From: an uncultured Verrucomicrobiota bacterium
Lineage (GTDB): Bacteria; Verrucomicrobiota; Verrucomicrobiia; Opitutales; Seribacteraceae
Assembly (NCBI GenBank): GCA_902618175.1
Contig: CACMZN010000003.1
Location: 1 to 64,000, forward strand
Length of the DNA: 64,000 bases
Reading direction: 5' to 3'
The position numbers and the translations under genes are program-made. The notes beneath the pieces are model-generated. The model made no database searches and was not told the origin of the DNA. It was given only the letters and a program-made list of their open reading frames with translations. Below are positions 28,080 to 37,723 of this stretch, one piece after another. How positions within the stretch are numbered: position 1 is the stretch's first letter; each line of letters begins with the position of its first letter.

Positions 28080-30239
28080 CTACATGCTCATTCGCCAAGA
28101 CTCAAGAATCGAGTCGAAGAAATGCCATTTCTTGTTTTTTCCTCGCCATGCATCAATGGATTCAAGGTTTTTTAAATAATACCATTCCCCACTCTTCGGA
28201 TCATATAAGAACGGCAAATTGTGGAAAAGCCATTTTTCCTTCAAGTTGGATATTTTGTATTCACTCCAACTTTTTGTTTGCTCGCTGAAAGTCAATAAGT
28301 TTGCATCTCTTAGGGAGATAAAGTTCCAGTTATCCTCCACAGGAGAATAAATCCACGGAAGATCATGAAAATGCCAACCGTAATCAAGGAAAATTCTCTT
28401 TGCCGTCGCTAACTCCAGAGCATTTTTCGCGTTGACGATTCCACCCGAAAGAATCTTGTTCTGCAACCCTTTGACCGGGGTGACAGACTCAAGCAATATT
28501 TCCCGCAACTCGCTGATCAGTAACTCCGGACGGTGAGACAACAGAAGAGCTGCCACTCCTGAAACCATTGGAGCAGCAAAAGAAGTGCCGCTTACAAAGG
28601 TATATTTTTCCATGTCTTCTTCAAAGGAGGAAACTCCGGAAATTTCAACGTCGTCCAGATAAATGCCGTCGGCATTTTGAAAATTGTCTGTGATGAGCCG
28701 AAATCGTAGGTTGATTCTTTTTCCTTCATACTTTGATAGATCGAATTGATAAAGAGATCCGCCCCACATGCTGCGACCGTAGATTCGGCCAATGGTTTCC
28801 CATCTTGTATCTCCTTCTTCTGCGACTTCTATTTTGAGGATATCATAGGATCGAAAAAAGAAAACCTGAGCTAAATCATGATAGATTTTAAAACTCAGAG
28901 TTGGTGATTTCAGTCCAGACAAATCAAGAAGTGGGCTCAAAAGCGAGGAGTCGCTGTTGAATTGGTAATCAAGAAATCCACCGGTCGAATCAAGACCGCT
29001 GTCGGTTACCCAGTTGTTGTTTTTGTCATCAACAAAGATTTCCCACGGTGTTCCGTTCTGGTTCGAACTGCCTTCGGTTTTCCATTTCCCCAAACCTTCC
29101 TCAAAGTTTTCGAAATAAGCTCTTTTTCTCGACAAATCAGGCACGAGTACGTTGGAGCCAGGCGCTGCCAGGTCAACGGATATCTTTCCAAAGTTTGAAA
29201 AGGGCGAGAGCTCATTATTTTGATCGGTTGAAGCTACGGACATGATCGAATTTCCTTCATAGGAAGCAGGATAAAAAGGAAAGTTGTCCAAATTTATTCC
29301 GCGTCCGTCAACGCCCCCGTTACCTGCAGCGCAGACCATAAGCACGTCATAGTCTTTTTCCAGGACATAGAGAGATTCCTGCAAAGGATAGGAAAAGGCT
29401 GATCCCTTGCCAAGACTTAGATTTATAATGCGTACGCCACCTCTTATCGAATAGCCAAGCGCCGAAAGGATTCGATCGTCTGTTGCGCCACCTCCATATT
29501 CGTTGAATACTCTCATCGGCAAAATCACTGCGTTTGGAGCGATTCCTGAAATTCCCATCTTATTTTCCGAGTGTGCCGCTATGATTCCCGCTACTTGAGT
29601 ACCATGACCGTTAAGATCAGCTGGATCATTGTCGTTTTCAATAAAATCCCATCCGTACTTATCGTCCACATAGCCCATCCCGTCATCATCGATGCCAACC
29701 GAACCTTCGACTTCCGCCGGCATGTAGGCCAACTTGTCGATAAGTTCGGGATGATCAGCCGATATTCCCGTGTCGATGACTGAAACCACAATTCTTTTCT
29801 TTCTGGCGTCCAGTGATTGAATGGCGGATTCCCAAGCAATGTCCGCCCCATTGGTTCCACTTTGGTAGTTGACCATTAATCCGTGGTTTTTCAAATACCA
29901 TTGTTGTGAAAGGAGGGGTTCATCCAAAGACTGTGACAAAAGAGAATGTTTTCGATTATAGTCGGCGAATTCAACCACTTCCTCTTTTCGCAGTGCGGGT
30001 ACCACGTAAGACGCATTCCAATCTTCATCAATGGAATAAAGTTTGGCTTTCGTAAGCAAGAAGGAACGAATTTCAACTAGTCCGAACTTTTTTTCTATCC
30101 TGATTTTGTCTGTTTGGGATGATTGGTTGGTGAATCGGACAAAGCATTGCTTTTCTTCATAAGCGGCGACATGGAAAGCTGACCACAAACAAAAACCAAT
30201 AAAAATCCATGGAAAAAATTGAGGTATGCGCTTTAAGAT
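28080..30239 (-). CDS. Secreted subtilisin-like serine protease with inserted and C-terminal domains
   Basis: An exported S8 protease. Using the track start (TTG 30188; 702 aa) the triad is Asp139 (VVSVIDTGI), His195 (DLNGHGTQVAG) and Ser near 536 (SGTSFAAPMVSGV), with oxyanion Asn in CAAGNGG. Between His and Ser sits an insert of about 170 residues (FENFEEGLGKWKTEG ... GIYLDDVEISG) that looks like a MAM/jelly-roll domain. The C-terminus has three repeats of the type WHFHDLPWIYSPVEDNW. The track start would leave no signal peptide. Reading on upstream to the previous stop (TAA 30257) gives LKRIPQFFPWIFIGFCLWSAFHVAA, a convincing signal, but with no ATG, GTG or TTG; ATC 30239 is the best-placed guess. 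Confidence 0.85.
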   Translation of the reverse strand: MLKRIPQFFPWIFIGFCLWSAFHVAAYEEKQCFVRFTNQSSQTDKIRIEKKFGLVEIRSFLLTKAKLYSIDEDWNASYVVPALRKEEVVEFADYNRKHSLLSQSLDEPLLSQQWYLKNHGLMVNYQSGTNGADIAWESAIQSLDARKKRIVVSVIDTGISADHPELIDKLAYMPAEVEGSVGIDDDGMGYVDDKYGWDFIENDNDPADLNGHGTQVAGIIAAHSENKMGISGIAPNAVILPMRVFNEYGGGATDDRILSALGYSIRGGVRIINLSLGKGSAFSYPLQESLYVLEKDYDVLMVCAAGNGGVDGRGINLDNFPFYPASYEGNSIMSVASTDQNNELSPFSNFGKISVDLAAPGSNVLVPDLSRKRAYFENFEEGLGKWKTEGSSNQNGTPWEIFVDDKNNNWVTDSGLDSTGGFLDYQFNSDSSLLSPLLDLSGLKSPTLSFKIYHDLAQVFFFRSYDILKIEVAEEGDTRWETIGRIYGRSMWGGSLYQFDLSKYEGKRINLRFRLITDNFQNADGIYLDDVEISGVSSFEEDMEKYTFVSGTSFAAPMVSGVAALLLSHRPELLISELREILLESVTPVKGLQNKILSGGIVNAKNALELATAKRIFLDYGWHFHDLPWIYSPVEDNWNFISLRDANLLTFSEQTKSWSEYKISNLKEKWLFHNLPFLYDPKSGEWYYLKNLESIDAWRGKNKKWHFFDSILESWRMSM

Positions 30240-30300
30240 GAGGATGTCGTAAATTTAATCGCAAATTATTCTAAAATCAATAATGTGATAACTTTTAATT

Positions 30301-31047
30301 ATGCATAAATTAGTACTTCTTCGTCATGGCGAAAGCCAATGGAACCTCGAAAACCGCTTTACAGGATGGCATGACGTCAATCTTACTGAGCAAGGTGAAA
30401 AGGAAGGGAGAGAAGCCGGTCGTCTGCTGAAGGCAGAAGGTTTTGCTTTCGATGAAGCCTACACCTCCGTATTGACTAGAGCGATTCGCACTTTGTGGCT
30501 TACTTTGGAGGAAATGGACCAGGTTTGGATCCCAGTTCATCGTGAATGGCGCCTGAACGAAAGGCATTACGGTGCATTGCAAGGTTTGAATAAAGCAGAG
30601 ACCGCTGAGAAGCATGGTGACGAACAAGTTTTGATATGGCGTCGAAGTTACGACATTCCCCCGCCTGCAATGAGTACAAGCGACATTGCATACGCTGGTA
30701 AGGATCGAAGATATTCTGGTTTGAACGAGTCAGACATTCCATTGACGGAGTGCTTGAAAGATACCGTGGCTCGCTTTCTTCCCCTTTGGGAAAAGGTAAT
30801 CGCACCTCGGATCAAGGCGGGAAAAAAAGTTTTGATCACAGCTCACGGAAATTCTCTGCGGGCTTTGATCAAATATCTCGACGGGGTCAGCGAAGAAGAA
30901 ATAATCGGCATGAATGTCCCTACGGGCATGCCTTTGGTCTACGAATTAGATGAATGTCTGGTGCCACTAAATCGGCGCTACCTAGGAGATCCAAATAGAG
31001 TTGCCAAGGCTATGCAGGCAGTTGCGAATCAGGGAAAAGCAAGGTAA
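30301..31047 (+). CDS. gpmA: 2,3-bisphosphoglycerate-dependent phosphoglycerate mutase
   Basis: A 248-aa glycolytic enzyme that interconverts 3- and 2-phosphoglycerate. The phosphohistidine motif [18 protein letters not shown], the loop [14 protein letters not shown] and the second histidine in [15 protein letters not shown] are all present. Length and motif order match GpmA. It leads a plus-strand run of genes: folE2 starts 34 bp later. It starts at ATG 30301, divergent from the subtilase gene. Confidence 0.97.
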   Translation: MHKLVLLRHGESQWNLENRFTGWHDVNLTEQGEKEGREAGRLLKAEGFAFDEAYTSVLTRAIRTLWLTLEEMDQVWIPVHREWRLNERHYGALQGLNKAETAEKHGDEQVLIWRRSYDIPPPAMSTSDIAYAGKDRRYSGLNESDIPLTECLKDTVARFLPLWEKVIAPRIKAGKKVLITAHGNSLRALIKYLDGVSEEEIIGMNVPTGMPLVYELDECLVPLNRRYLGDPNRVAKAMQAVANQGKAR

Positions 31048-31081
31048 AAAGAGAGATTAGAGCATCTTTCGCTCGTAATGG

Positions 31082-32056
31082 ATGGGAACTAATCAAACTT
31101 ACACAATGGATACATCAAGCAAACATTCAAAATCGTTGAAGAAAACCTACGATCGTTCATTTGTTGTGACGCCCGAATACCGTGCTTCTCTTCCTGACGT
31201 TCAAAACTCAGGAGTTTCCGAATTGCAGGGTGCGAGGGTTCCTATTCTACAGGTCGGCATCTCCGGATTTAAATTGCCTTTGCGTCTCGTCGGACCAGAT
31301 GGAGAGGACTTGGCTTTGGAGACTAAAGTAACGGGAACCGTCAGTCTGGACGCTGATAAGAAAGGTATCAACATGTCGCGCATCATTCGTCTTTTCTATG
31401 AATACCGTGAAGATACCTTTTGCTTGGAAATTCTTTCCCAGATTTTACGGCATTACAAATCCAAGCTAGGTTCGCAAGAAGCTCGGATAAAAGCAGATTT
31501 TTCATATCCTATGGTTCAACAGAGTTTGAGAAGCGGCCTTGAGGGTTATCAATACTATGATTGCAGTTTTGAAGGAATCATGGATCGGGCTGATCGAGTC
31601 AGAAAAATCATTCATTTCGATTTTGTTTATTCCTCTGCTTGTCCTTGTGCTTCGGAGCTTTCTGAACACGCACGCGAAAATCGAAACTTACTGGCCATTC
31701 CTCATTCTCAGCGTAGCAAGGCTCGCGTAAGCGTTGAAGTTCATCCGGAAAGAGAATTATCACTACTTGAATTACGCGACATGTGCGTCAATGCATTGAG
31801 TACGGAGACTCAGGTAATGGTCCGTCGGGAGGACGAACAAGCATTTGCGGAATTGAACGGAGCTAAGGTTAAATTTGTGGAAGACGCCGCTCGACTTCTA
31901 TTTACGCAATTAAACGAGGATCATAGAATCATCGATTTTCGAGTTGTTTGTTCGCATTTTGAATCCCTGCATTCTCATGATGCTGTTGCTGTTTTGTGCC
32001 GCGGCATTGATGGAGGATTCAGAGCTGAGTACGAGGATTTTACAAACTTGAACTGA
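31082..32056 (+). CDS. folE2: GTP cyclohydrolase FolE2 (type IB)
   Basis: A 324-aa GTP cyclohydrolase IB, which makes 7,8-dihydroneopterin triphosphate for folate and related cofactors. The type IB marks are [14 protein letters not shown], the metal-binding Cys region [17 protein letters not shown] and the C-terminal [11 protein letters not shown]. FolE2 can use metals other than zinc, a property of the family. The Met at 31106 (MDTSSKHSK) is an equally good start. It pairs functionally with folA earlier in the window. Confidence 0.93.
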   Translation: MGTNQTYTMDTSSKHSKSLKKTYDRSFVVTPEYRASLPDVQNSGVSELQGARVPILQVGISGFKLPLRLVGPDGEDLALETKVTGTVSLDADKKGINMSRIIRLFYEYREDTFCLEILSQILRHYKSKLGSQEARIKADFSYPMVQQSLRSGLEGYQYYDCSFEGIMDRADRVRKIIHFDFVYSSACPCASELSEHARENRNLLAIPHSQRSKARVSVEVHPERELSLLELRDMCVNALSTETQVMVRREDEQAFAELNGAKVKFVEDAARLLFTQLNEDHRIIDFRVVCSHFESLHSHDAVAVLCRGIDGGFRAEYEDFTNLN

Positions 32057-32097
32057 TAGCTACGGGTCTTTCAAATCCATCGAATGCGTAAGTAGAT

Positions 32098-33252
32098 TTG
32101 TTCGTGAGGGACGGGCATTTGACCTATCATGTGATTAGAAATCCTGATTTTCTGATTTCCCATGCGGAGGAACTCAAAGACTTGGCTGAGAGAGCTCGAT
32201 GGTTTAATCCTTATTTTACCAAAGAGTGGCTTTGGACCTGGTGGAAACGTCAGTCAAAAGGTTCGAAATGCGTTTTCATACTCGCTAGAACAAAGGAAAA
32301 ACGTTTGGAGGGCTTTTGGCCTTTTGTGGAGAAACCTGGTCTGCTTGGAACCAAAGGTCTTTGGCCTTTCGTATATGACGAAGCAAATTATTTTCATCCC
32401 TGTTCAACTTCTTTCGCGGTGGATTCACTGGTTGAAGGATTGGAATCGCTGCTGGATGAATTTCTTTTTTGTTGGTTGCCCCTGATACCTGATTTGTTTT
32501 GGAACGAATACCTTGAATCATTGATTGAGAAAAAAAAATTTCTTACCTTCAGTCGTTCTCCTCGAAAAACTACTTTAATTCATCCTCAACATGATCAATC
32601 CTTTGAAGATTTCTGGAATCAGAAAATGGGTTCCAAAAGCCGAAAGTCTTTTCGTTATGACCAAAGGAGTCTTGAAGCTAGAGGAGAAGTTTCATTTGAT
32701 TCATTTCATAAATTTGAAGAAATTCGATCCAATTTGGCAACTGCTTGCATGGTGGAAGTCGAATCCCGTAAATCGATTGAGGGAGTAGGATTGTTTTCCA
32801 TCAAAGGAAAAAGGGGGTTTTTCTTCGAATTACTTCCTGAGTTGGGAAAGCAAGACAGTGTCAGGTTGTCGATTCTTAAAGTGGGTGAAAAACCTATTGC
32901 GTGGCAACTCGATCTTCTTGGTAAGAATTGTCTCTGGATTCATCATTTGGCCTATGATCAGGAATGGAAAAAGTTTTCTCCCGGAAAACAGTTGCTTAAT
33001 CATTCACTTGCCGACGCTTGGAAAGAAGGAAGAATCATTGATTTTCTACCCCTTAACTTCGAATACAAAGAAAAAATCTCCACCTCGGTTGAACCGGTTC
33101 GAGAATTTCACTGGTTTTGTAGAAGCCTTCGAGGACGCCTTGCCCGAAGACTGATAATGTGGAATATTCGTGCAAGGAGTAAAATTCGCAAAAGAAAAAT
33201 TGCTCTCGAATCCAATTACAACTCTATCCTGGAAAGGAAAACTTCAAAATGA
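32098..33252 (+). CDS. GNAT-like acyltransferase (BioF2/CelD type)
   Basis: A 384-aa protein resembling the GNAT-fold domain found in cellulose-biosynthesis-associated CelD-like proteins (often called BioF2-like). Clues are the N-terminal FNPYFTKEWLWTWWKR, the core KSRKSFRYDQRSLEARG and the late segment WIHHLAYDQEWKKFSPGKQLL followed by IIDFLPLNFEYKEK. It probably transfers an acyl group within cell-envelope metabolism. The start is uncertain: TTG 32098 or GTG 32104. It lies between folE2 and pdxH in the same run of genes. Confidence 0.72.
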   Translation: MFVRDGHLTYHVIRNPDFLISHAEELKDLAERARWFNPYFTKEWLWTWWKRQSKGSKCVFILARTKEKRLEGFWPFVEKPGLLGTKGLWPFVYDEANYFHPCSTSFAVDSLVEGLESLLDEFLFCWLPLIPDLFWNEYLESLIEKKKFLTFSRSPRKTTLIHPQHDQSFEDFWNQKMGSKSRKSFRYDQRSLEARGEVSFDSFHKFEEIRSNLATACMVEVESRKSIEGVGLFSIKGKRGFFFELLPELGKQDSVRLSILKVGEKPIAWQLDLLGKNCLWIHHLAYDQEWKKFSPGKQLLNHSLADAWKEGRIIDFLPLNFEYKEKISTSVEPVREFHWFCRSLRGRLARRLIMWNIRARSKIRKRKIALESNYNSILERKTSK

Positions 33253-33298
33253 ATATCCTTTGCCGTTTTTGGATTATCGGCTAAGATATAATTCATTT

Positions 33299-33952
33299 AT
33301 GAATACTATATCAGCAAACCTTCAGGCAATGCGCGAGCAGTATGACCAACCTCCACTACGTCGGTCGGATTTGAAAGTTTGCCCATTCGAACAGTTTTCC
33401 AAATGGTTGGAAGATGCGGTTGATGCCAAAATCTATGACCCCAATGCCTGCAGTCTGTCAACGGTTGATTCTTATGGTCGGCCTTTCGCCAGAGCCGTTT
33501 TGCTTAAAGGATTGGAACAGTCGAATTTTGTTTTCTACACCAATTACAACAGTAGGAAAGCCGCTCACCTTCATGATAATCCGAATGCCTGTCTCCACTT
33601 TCCTTGGTTTGCTCTGCAAAGACAAGTGATGGTCAGTGGCGAGGTTGTCAAACTGGAGGAAAAAATGGCTGAGGAATACTTTAATTCTCGTCCGTCGCTT
33701 AGTAAGTTAGGAGCATGGGCATCTCATCAGAGCAAAGATTTGGATTCGCGAGAGACTCTCGAAAAAGCCTTTCTGGAAGCGCAGGAAAAATGGGGAGAAA
33801 ATCCTCCGAAGCCACCACATTGGGGGGGATACTGCTTGTCTGCCGATATGATTGAATTTTGGCAGGGAGGACCCAACCGGTTGCATGATCGGTTTGTTTA
33901 TCACCGAGTTGACAAGGTTGGAGACTGGCTCATTAAGAGACTCAATCCATGA
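33299..33952 (+). CDS. pdxH: Pyridoxamine 5'-phosphate oxidase
   Basis: A 217-aa FMN enzyme that makes pyridoxal 5'-phosphate. Recognisable segments are LSTVDSYGRPFARAVLLKG, FYTNYNSRKAAHLHDNPNACLHFPW, VMVSGEVVKLE and the C-terminal IEFWQGGPNRLHDRFVYHR. The track start at 33170 adds 43 residues that overlap the previous gene and have no family match; the Met at 33299 (MNTISANLQAMREQY) gives the usual length. The stop overlaps the next small gene by ATGA. Confidence 0.95.
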   Translation: MNTISANLQAMREQYDQPPLRRSDLKVCPFEQFSKWLEDAVDAKIYDPNACSLSTVDSYGRPFARAVLLKGLEQSNFVFYTNYNSRKAAHLHDNPNACLHFPWFALQRQVMVSGEVVKLEEKMAEEYFNSRPSLSKLGAWASHQSKDLDSRETLEKAFLEAQEKWGENPPKPPHWGGYCLSADMIEFWQGGPNRLHDRFVYHRVDKVGDWLIKRLNP

Positions 33953-34152
33953 ATCCCGAGAAACCTGTCTCTCCTTCCGTTGACTTGGATGCATTACTTT
34001 CCATGAGAGGAAAACCCTTCGTTGACTGGCAGGAAGAACGTAAATATCTCAGAGACAAATGGGGCAAGCAGGGCGAGGAATTAACTCTGGAAAAAAAGAT
34101 AAACTCCAAATTTACTTCGGTGACAAGCCGGGAGAAGGAGGAAGAGACATGA
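33949..34152 (+). CDS. Small protein of unknown function (67 aa), coupled to pdxH and menB
   Basis: A 67-aa, highly charged, probably helical protein ([22 protein letters not shown]). Its ATG overlaps the pdxH stop (ATGA) and its own stop overlaps the menB start (ATGA), so it is translationally coupled on both sides. Such packing suggests a real gene even though no motif is recognised. It has no signal peptide or cysteine. Confidence 0.65.
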   Translation: MNPEKPVSPSVDLDALLSMRGKPFVDWQEERKYLRDKWGKQGEELTLEKKINSKFTSVTSREKEEET

Positions 34153-34976
34153 GTTGGGAAACCGCCGAACAATTTGACGACATACTTTATCAAAAATGGG
34201 GCGGGGTTGCTAAAGTAACTATAAACCGCCCTGAAAAAAGAAATGCCTTTCGCCCAAAGACGGTCAGTGAAATGTACCAAGCCTTTCTTGATGCCCGCGA
34301 GGACAGTTCGATTGGTGTAGTTCTACTTACGGGGGGCGGTCCGCATACCGACGGCAAGTATGCTTTTTGCTCGGGTGGTGACCAGAGCGTACGCGGAGAC
34401 GCTGGGTATGTGGACGAACAGGGCGTTCCCCGCCTCAATGTTTTGGATTTGCAAAAACTGATTCGTAGCATGCCTAAGGTAGTGATCGCATTGGTTGCGG
34501 GTTATGCCATCGGAGGGGGGCATGTCTTGCATGTGGTTTGCGATCTGACCATCGCTGCAGAGAATGCTGTTTTTGGACAGACCGGGCCGAAGGTCGGTAG
34601 CTTCGACGGAGGTTTTGGTTCTAGTTACCTAGCCCGGATCGTTGGTCAGAAAAAGGCCCGTGAAATTTGGTACCTCTGTCGTCAGTACAACGCTGAGGAT
34701 GCCTTGGATATGGGCCTGGTTAACAAGGTGGTTCCCGTGGAGCAACTGGAAGCGGAGGGTTTGCAGTGGGCCAGTGAGATTATGGAAAAAAGTCCGCTGG
34801 CGATCCGTTGTCTGAAGTCTGCATTCAATGCCGAACTTGATGGACAGTCAGGCATTCAGGAACTTGCGGGCAACGCCACCCTGTTGTATTATTTATCCGA
34901 GGAAGGCTCGGAGGGGAAGAAAGCTTTTCTCGAGAAGAGAAAGCCCGAATTCGGAAAGTATCCTTGGCTTCCCTGA
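34149..34976 (+). CDS. menB: 1,4-dihydroxy-2-naphthoyl-CoA synthase
   Basis: A 275-aa crotonase-fold enzyme that closes the naphthoate ring in menaquinone synthesis. Marks are [21 protein letters not shown], the oxyanion loop [55 protein letters not shown], and [18 protein letters not shown]. The track start (34059) adds 30 residues out of family; the ATG at 34149 overlaps the 67-aa gene by 4 bp and directly precedes [14 protein letters not shown]. It ends 15 bp from the convergent pyrC. Base composition is richer in G+C than in the genes before it. Confidence 0.95.
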   Translation: MSWETAEQFDDILYQKWGGVAKVTINRPEKRNAFRPKTVSEMYQAFLDAREDSSIGVVLLTGGGPHTDGKYAFCSGGDQSVRGDAGYVDEQGVPRLNVLDLQKLIRSMPKVVIALVAGYAIGGGHVLHVVCDLTIAAENAVFGQTGPKVGSFDGGFGSSYLARIVGQKKAREIWYLCRQYNAEDALDMGLVNKVVPVEQLEAEGLQWASEIMEKSPLAIRCLKSAFNAELDGQSGIQELAGNATLLYYLSEEGSEGKKAFLEKRKPEFGKYPWLP

Positions 34977-34991
34977 CCGGTTCCCGATTGA

Positions 34992-36326
34992 CTACCTGCG
35001 GTCTTTGCAGAACTCAGCCCTATGGCCACGACAGTCCATCTGCACTTGTCCCAAGTGATACGCAACCTGTCCTGAAACGACGGTGGTTTCGACGGAGTGG
35101 GTGAAAGTCAAATGCGAGAAGGGTGACCATCCGCATTTACTGAATAGCTCCGTATCCTTGACCGCAGTCTTCCCTTCAGGATCCACCACGACTAAGTCCG
35201 CCCAATAGCCTTCGCGTAAATAGCCCCGGTCTTTCACCTGAAATAAACGGGCTGGCGCGTGGCAAGCCCGCTCCACAATCAATTCGGGAGAGAATTCGTT
35301 TTGTTGGCACATCTCCATCATCATAAGCAGGGTATGCTGGATTAAAGGTAACCCGGACGGGGCATTGAAATAAGTTCCCTGTTTTTCTTCCCAGGTGTGC
35401 GGGGCATGATCGGTTGCGAGAATCGAAATTCGACCATCCGTAACTGCTTGGCGGACCGCATCCCGATCGCTCACTTTTTTGATCGCAGGATTGCATTTGA
35501 TCTGCGAGCCGAGGGTCACGTAACTACTTTCTTCGAACCATAGGTGATGGACGCAAGCCTCTGCAGTTATACGATCATGTCCGGATTCAAAAAGGTCGAG
35601 TTCTTCCTCAGTGGTAATATGAAGCACATGGAGCTTGGCATTCTCCCGGCAGGCGAGTTCCACGGCCATGGACGAGGATTTGAGGCAAGCTTCGCGCGAG
35701 CGGATATTTCCATGCTCAGAAAAAGGGACATTCTCTCCATATTTTCTCCGGGCCTGCTCTTCATTAGCCAGAATCATCGGAGTGTCTTCACAATGAGTCG
35801 CAATGATGGTCGGGGCGTTGCGGAAAATTCCTTCGAGTACGGATTCCTCATCAACCAGCATGTTTCCTGTGGACGAGCCCATAAACACCTTGATACCGGC
35901 AATCTTTTCGGGATTTGCCGACTTGACCGCTTCCAGGTTTTCATTACTTGCTCCAAGAAAAAACCCGTAATTTGCCAAAGAGTCACGCTGGGCGATTGCA
36001 CACTTTTCTTCAATCCGCTCCATGTCTAGGGTAGGAGGGAAAACATTGGGCATTTCAAAATAGGTGGTCACCCCGCCGGCCACAGCTGCTTTGGATTCGG
36101 AATGAATGCAGGCTTTGTGGGTGAGTCCTGGCTCACGGAAATGTACCTGATCGTCGATCAGACCGGGTAGAATGAGTTTGCCTCCGGCATCCATCACCTC
36201 GGTTCCCGGAGGGGGTGAAATCGAAGAGTCGATGCGTTCGATCCTGCCGTCTTTAATCAGCAGATCCTGTTCCGAGATGGTTCCCTCGTTGACGAGCTTC
36301 CCACCCGTGAGGAGCAGGTTCGCCAT
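34992..36326 (-). CDS. pyrC: Dihydroorotase (class I type) with His-to-Gln in the metal motif
   Basis: A 444-aa amidohydrolase that forms dihydroorotate in pyrimidine synthesis. The family metal motif DxHxH reads IDDQVHFREPG here (codon cag), so the first His is Gln. The other ligands look intact: Lys in GIKVFMGSSTGNML, His in ATHCED and LHVLHITTEEEL, and Asp in ILATDHAPHTWEEKQG. From memory, DDQVH-type motifs occur in some Bacteroidetes dihydroorotases, so this is more likely a subfamily trait than a defect. The start at 36326 (MANLLLTGGKL) is preferred over 36350, which would overlap proA. It is 14 bp after proA on the same strand. Confidence 0.9.
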   Translation of the reverse strand: MANLLLTGGKLVNEGTISEQDLLIKDGRIERIDSSISPPPGTEVMDAGGKLILPGLIDDQVHFREPGLTHKACIHSESKAAVAGGVTTYFEMPNVFPPTLDMERIEEKCAIAQRDSLANYGFFLGASNENLEAVKSANPEKIAGIKVFMGSSTGNMLVDEESVLEGIFRNAPTIIATHCEDTPMILANEEQARRKYGENVPFSEHGNIRSREACLKSSSMAVELACRENAKLHVLHITTEEELDLFESGHDRITAEACVHHLWFEESSYVTLGSQIKCNPAIKKVSDRDAVRQAVTDGRISILATDHAPHTWEEKQGTYFNAPSGLPLIQHTLLMMMEMCQQNEFSPELIVERACHAPARLFQVKDRGYLREGYWADLVVVDPEGKTAVKDTELFSKCGWSPFSHLTFTHSVETTVVSGQVAYHLGQVQMDCRGHRAEFCKDRR

Positions 36327-36340
36327 GTCGGTTGAACTTC

Positions 36341-37612
36341 CTATTTCCATTGGCCGGTGCCAATGATTTGGTACTTGTAGGTACAGAGTTCCTCAAGTCC
36401 CATCGGACCACGAGCATGGAGACGATCGGTGGATATTCCGATTTCCGCACCCAATCCGAATTCGAAACCATCAGTGAAACGGGTGCTCGCATTCCAGTAG
36501 ACCGAGGAGGCGTCTACTTGGTTGAGGAACTGTTCGGCCCGGGCACGTTCCGCGGTCAGGATGGACTCGCTGTGTCCGCTTCCGAACCGATTGACGAACT
36601 CGATGGCTTGTTCGATCGAATTCACCACCGCAATGGAGAGACGAAGATCAAGAAACTCCTCATGAAAATCGTCGTCCCCCGCTGGGCTCACCTCAAAGTC
36701 TTGGAGGATGGATCGGGTGCGTTCGTCTCCCAGCAGAGTACAACCTTTCTCCGTCAAGTCTTTAGCGCAGGAAGGGAGGAATTGTTCGGCAACGGATTGT
36801 TCAACGATCAGGTTCTCGATCGCATTGCACACTCCGGGTCTTCCGCATTTGGATGAAACCGTGATTTTCTGAGCCTTCTTCAAGTCTGCACTCGCATCAA
36901 CGAAGAGGTTGCATACGCCCTTGTAGTGCTTGATCACTGGAATGCGGCTGTTTTCGGCAACTAAACGGATCAGACCTTCACCTCCGCGCGGGATGATGCA
37001 GTGGATGTATTCATCTAGGGTTAGCAAGTGATTGAGAGCTTCCCGTTCGACGGTGGGAATTAATTGCACCGCGTCTTCGGGTAGGGCAGAGGCGGTCAGC
37101 GCCTCGGAAATGATCGTGGCCAGGGCTTGGTTTGAGTGCAGTGCTTCCTTACCTCCGCGGAGAATCGAAGCGTTTCCCGATTTCAGGCAGAGTCCGGCAC
37201 AATCGATGGTGACGTTGGGGCGGGATTCGTAAATGATCCCGATCACCCCGATGGGCACCCGGACCTTGAGAATTTCCAGACCGTTGGGGCGGTTCTTCTT
37301 TTCTATGACTGCACCCACCGGATCAGGAAGGTCGATCAATTGCCTCAAGCCCTGGGCCATTCCATCGATGCGTTCATGGGTAAGGCGCAACCGGTCCACC
37401 ATGGAGTTGGATAAGCCGTTTTCCTCGGCCGCATTCAAATCCTTCTGGTTTTCCTCGAGAAGGATTTTACGGTTGGATTCCAGCCCGCAAGCAATCGCTT
37501 CCAATGCGTCGTTTTTTTCTTCAGATGAAGCACTGTTCATGGCAAGTGATGCCTGCCGGGCACGTTGAGCCAAAGATTCGATGAGAGTGGGTAAGTCAGA
37601 GACCATTCGCAA
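36341..37612 (-). CDS. proA: Gamma-glutamyl phosphate reductase
   Basis: A 423-aa NADPH enzyme of proline synthesis that turns glutamyl-5-phosphate into the semialdehyde. Signature segments are VPIGVIGIIYESRPNVTIDCAGLCLKSGNASILRGGKEA, HYKGVCNLFVDASAD, the active-site Cys in CGRPGVCNAIENLIVE, and the C-terminal DASSVYWNASTRFTDGFEFGLGAEIGIST. Length is typical. It leads pyrC by 14 bp on the same strand. No proB is adjacent. Confidence 0.97.
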   Translation of the reverse strand: MRMVSDLPTLIESLAQRARQASLAMNSASSEEKNDALEAIACGLESNRKILLEENQKDLNAAEENGLSNSMVDRLRLTHERIDGMAQGLRQLIDLPDPVGAVIEKKNRPNGLEILKVRVPIGVIGIIYESRPNVTIDCAGLCLKSGNASILRGGKEALHSNQALATIISEALTASALPEDAVQLIPTVEREALNHLLTLDEYIHCIIPRGGEGLIRLVAENSRIPVIKHYKGVCNLFVDASADLKKAQKITVSSKCGRPGVCNAIENLIVEQSVAEQFLPSCAKDLTEKGCTLLGDERTRSILQDFEVSPAGDDDFHEEFLDLRLSIAVVNSIEQAIEFVNRFGSGHSESILTAERARAEQFLNQVDASSVYWNASTRFTDGFEFGLGAEIGISTDRLHARGPMGLEELCTYKYQIIGTGQWK

Positions 37613-37673
37613 AGTATAGGGAATTACCCCATCGGGGTGAAGAGTATTCGATTCCGAATTCTTTCATTATACA

Positions 37674-37702
37674 AAAAAAGAGCCCCGCGGACGGGGCTTT
37701 TT
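37674..37702 (-). terminator. Strong bidirectional terminator
   Basis: A 7-bp GC-rich stem (agccccg / cggggct) around loop cgga is flanked by seven A on the left and five T on the right, so it works in both directions. On the minus strand it lies after the EF-hand gene stop (37724). Confidence 0.9.
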
Positions 37703-37723
37703 GGAATTAAAATCTAACTGAAA

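Noticed and set aside
33170-33298. N-terminal extension of pdxH
   Set aside because: It overlaps the preceding acyltransferase gene and has no similarity to the family; the Met at 33299 gives the usual length.
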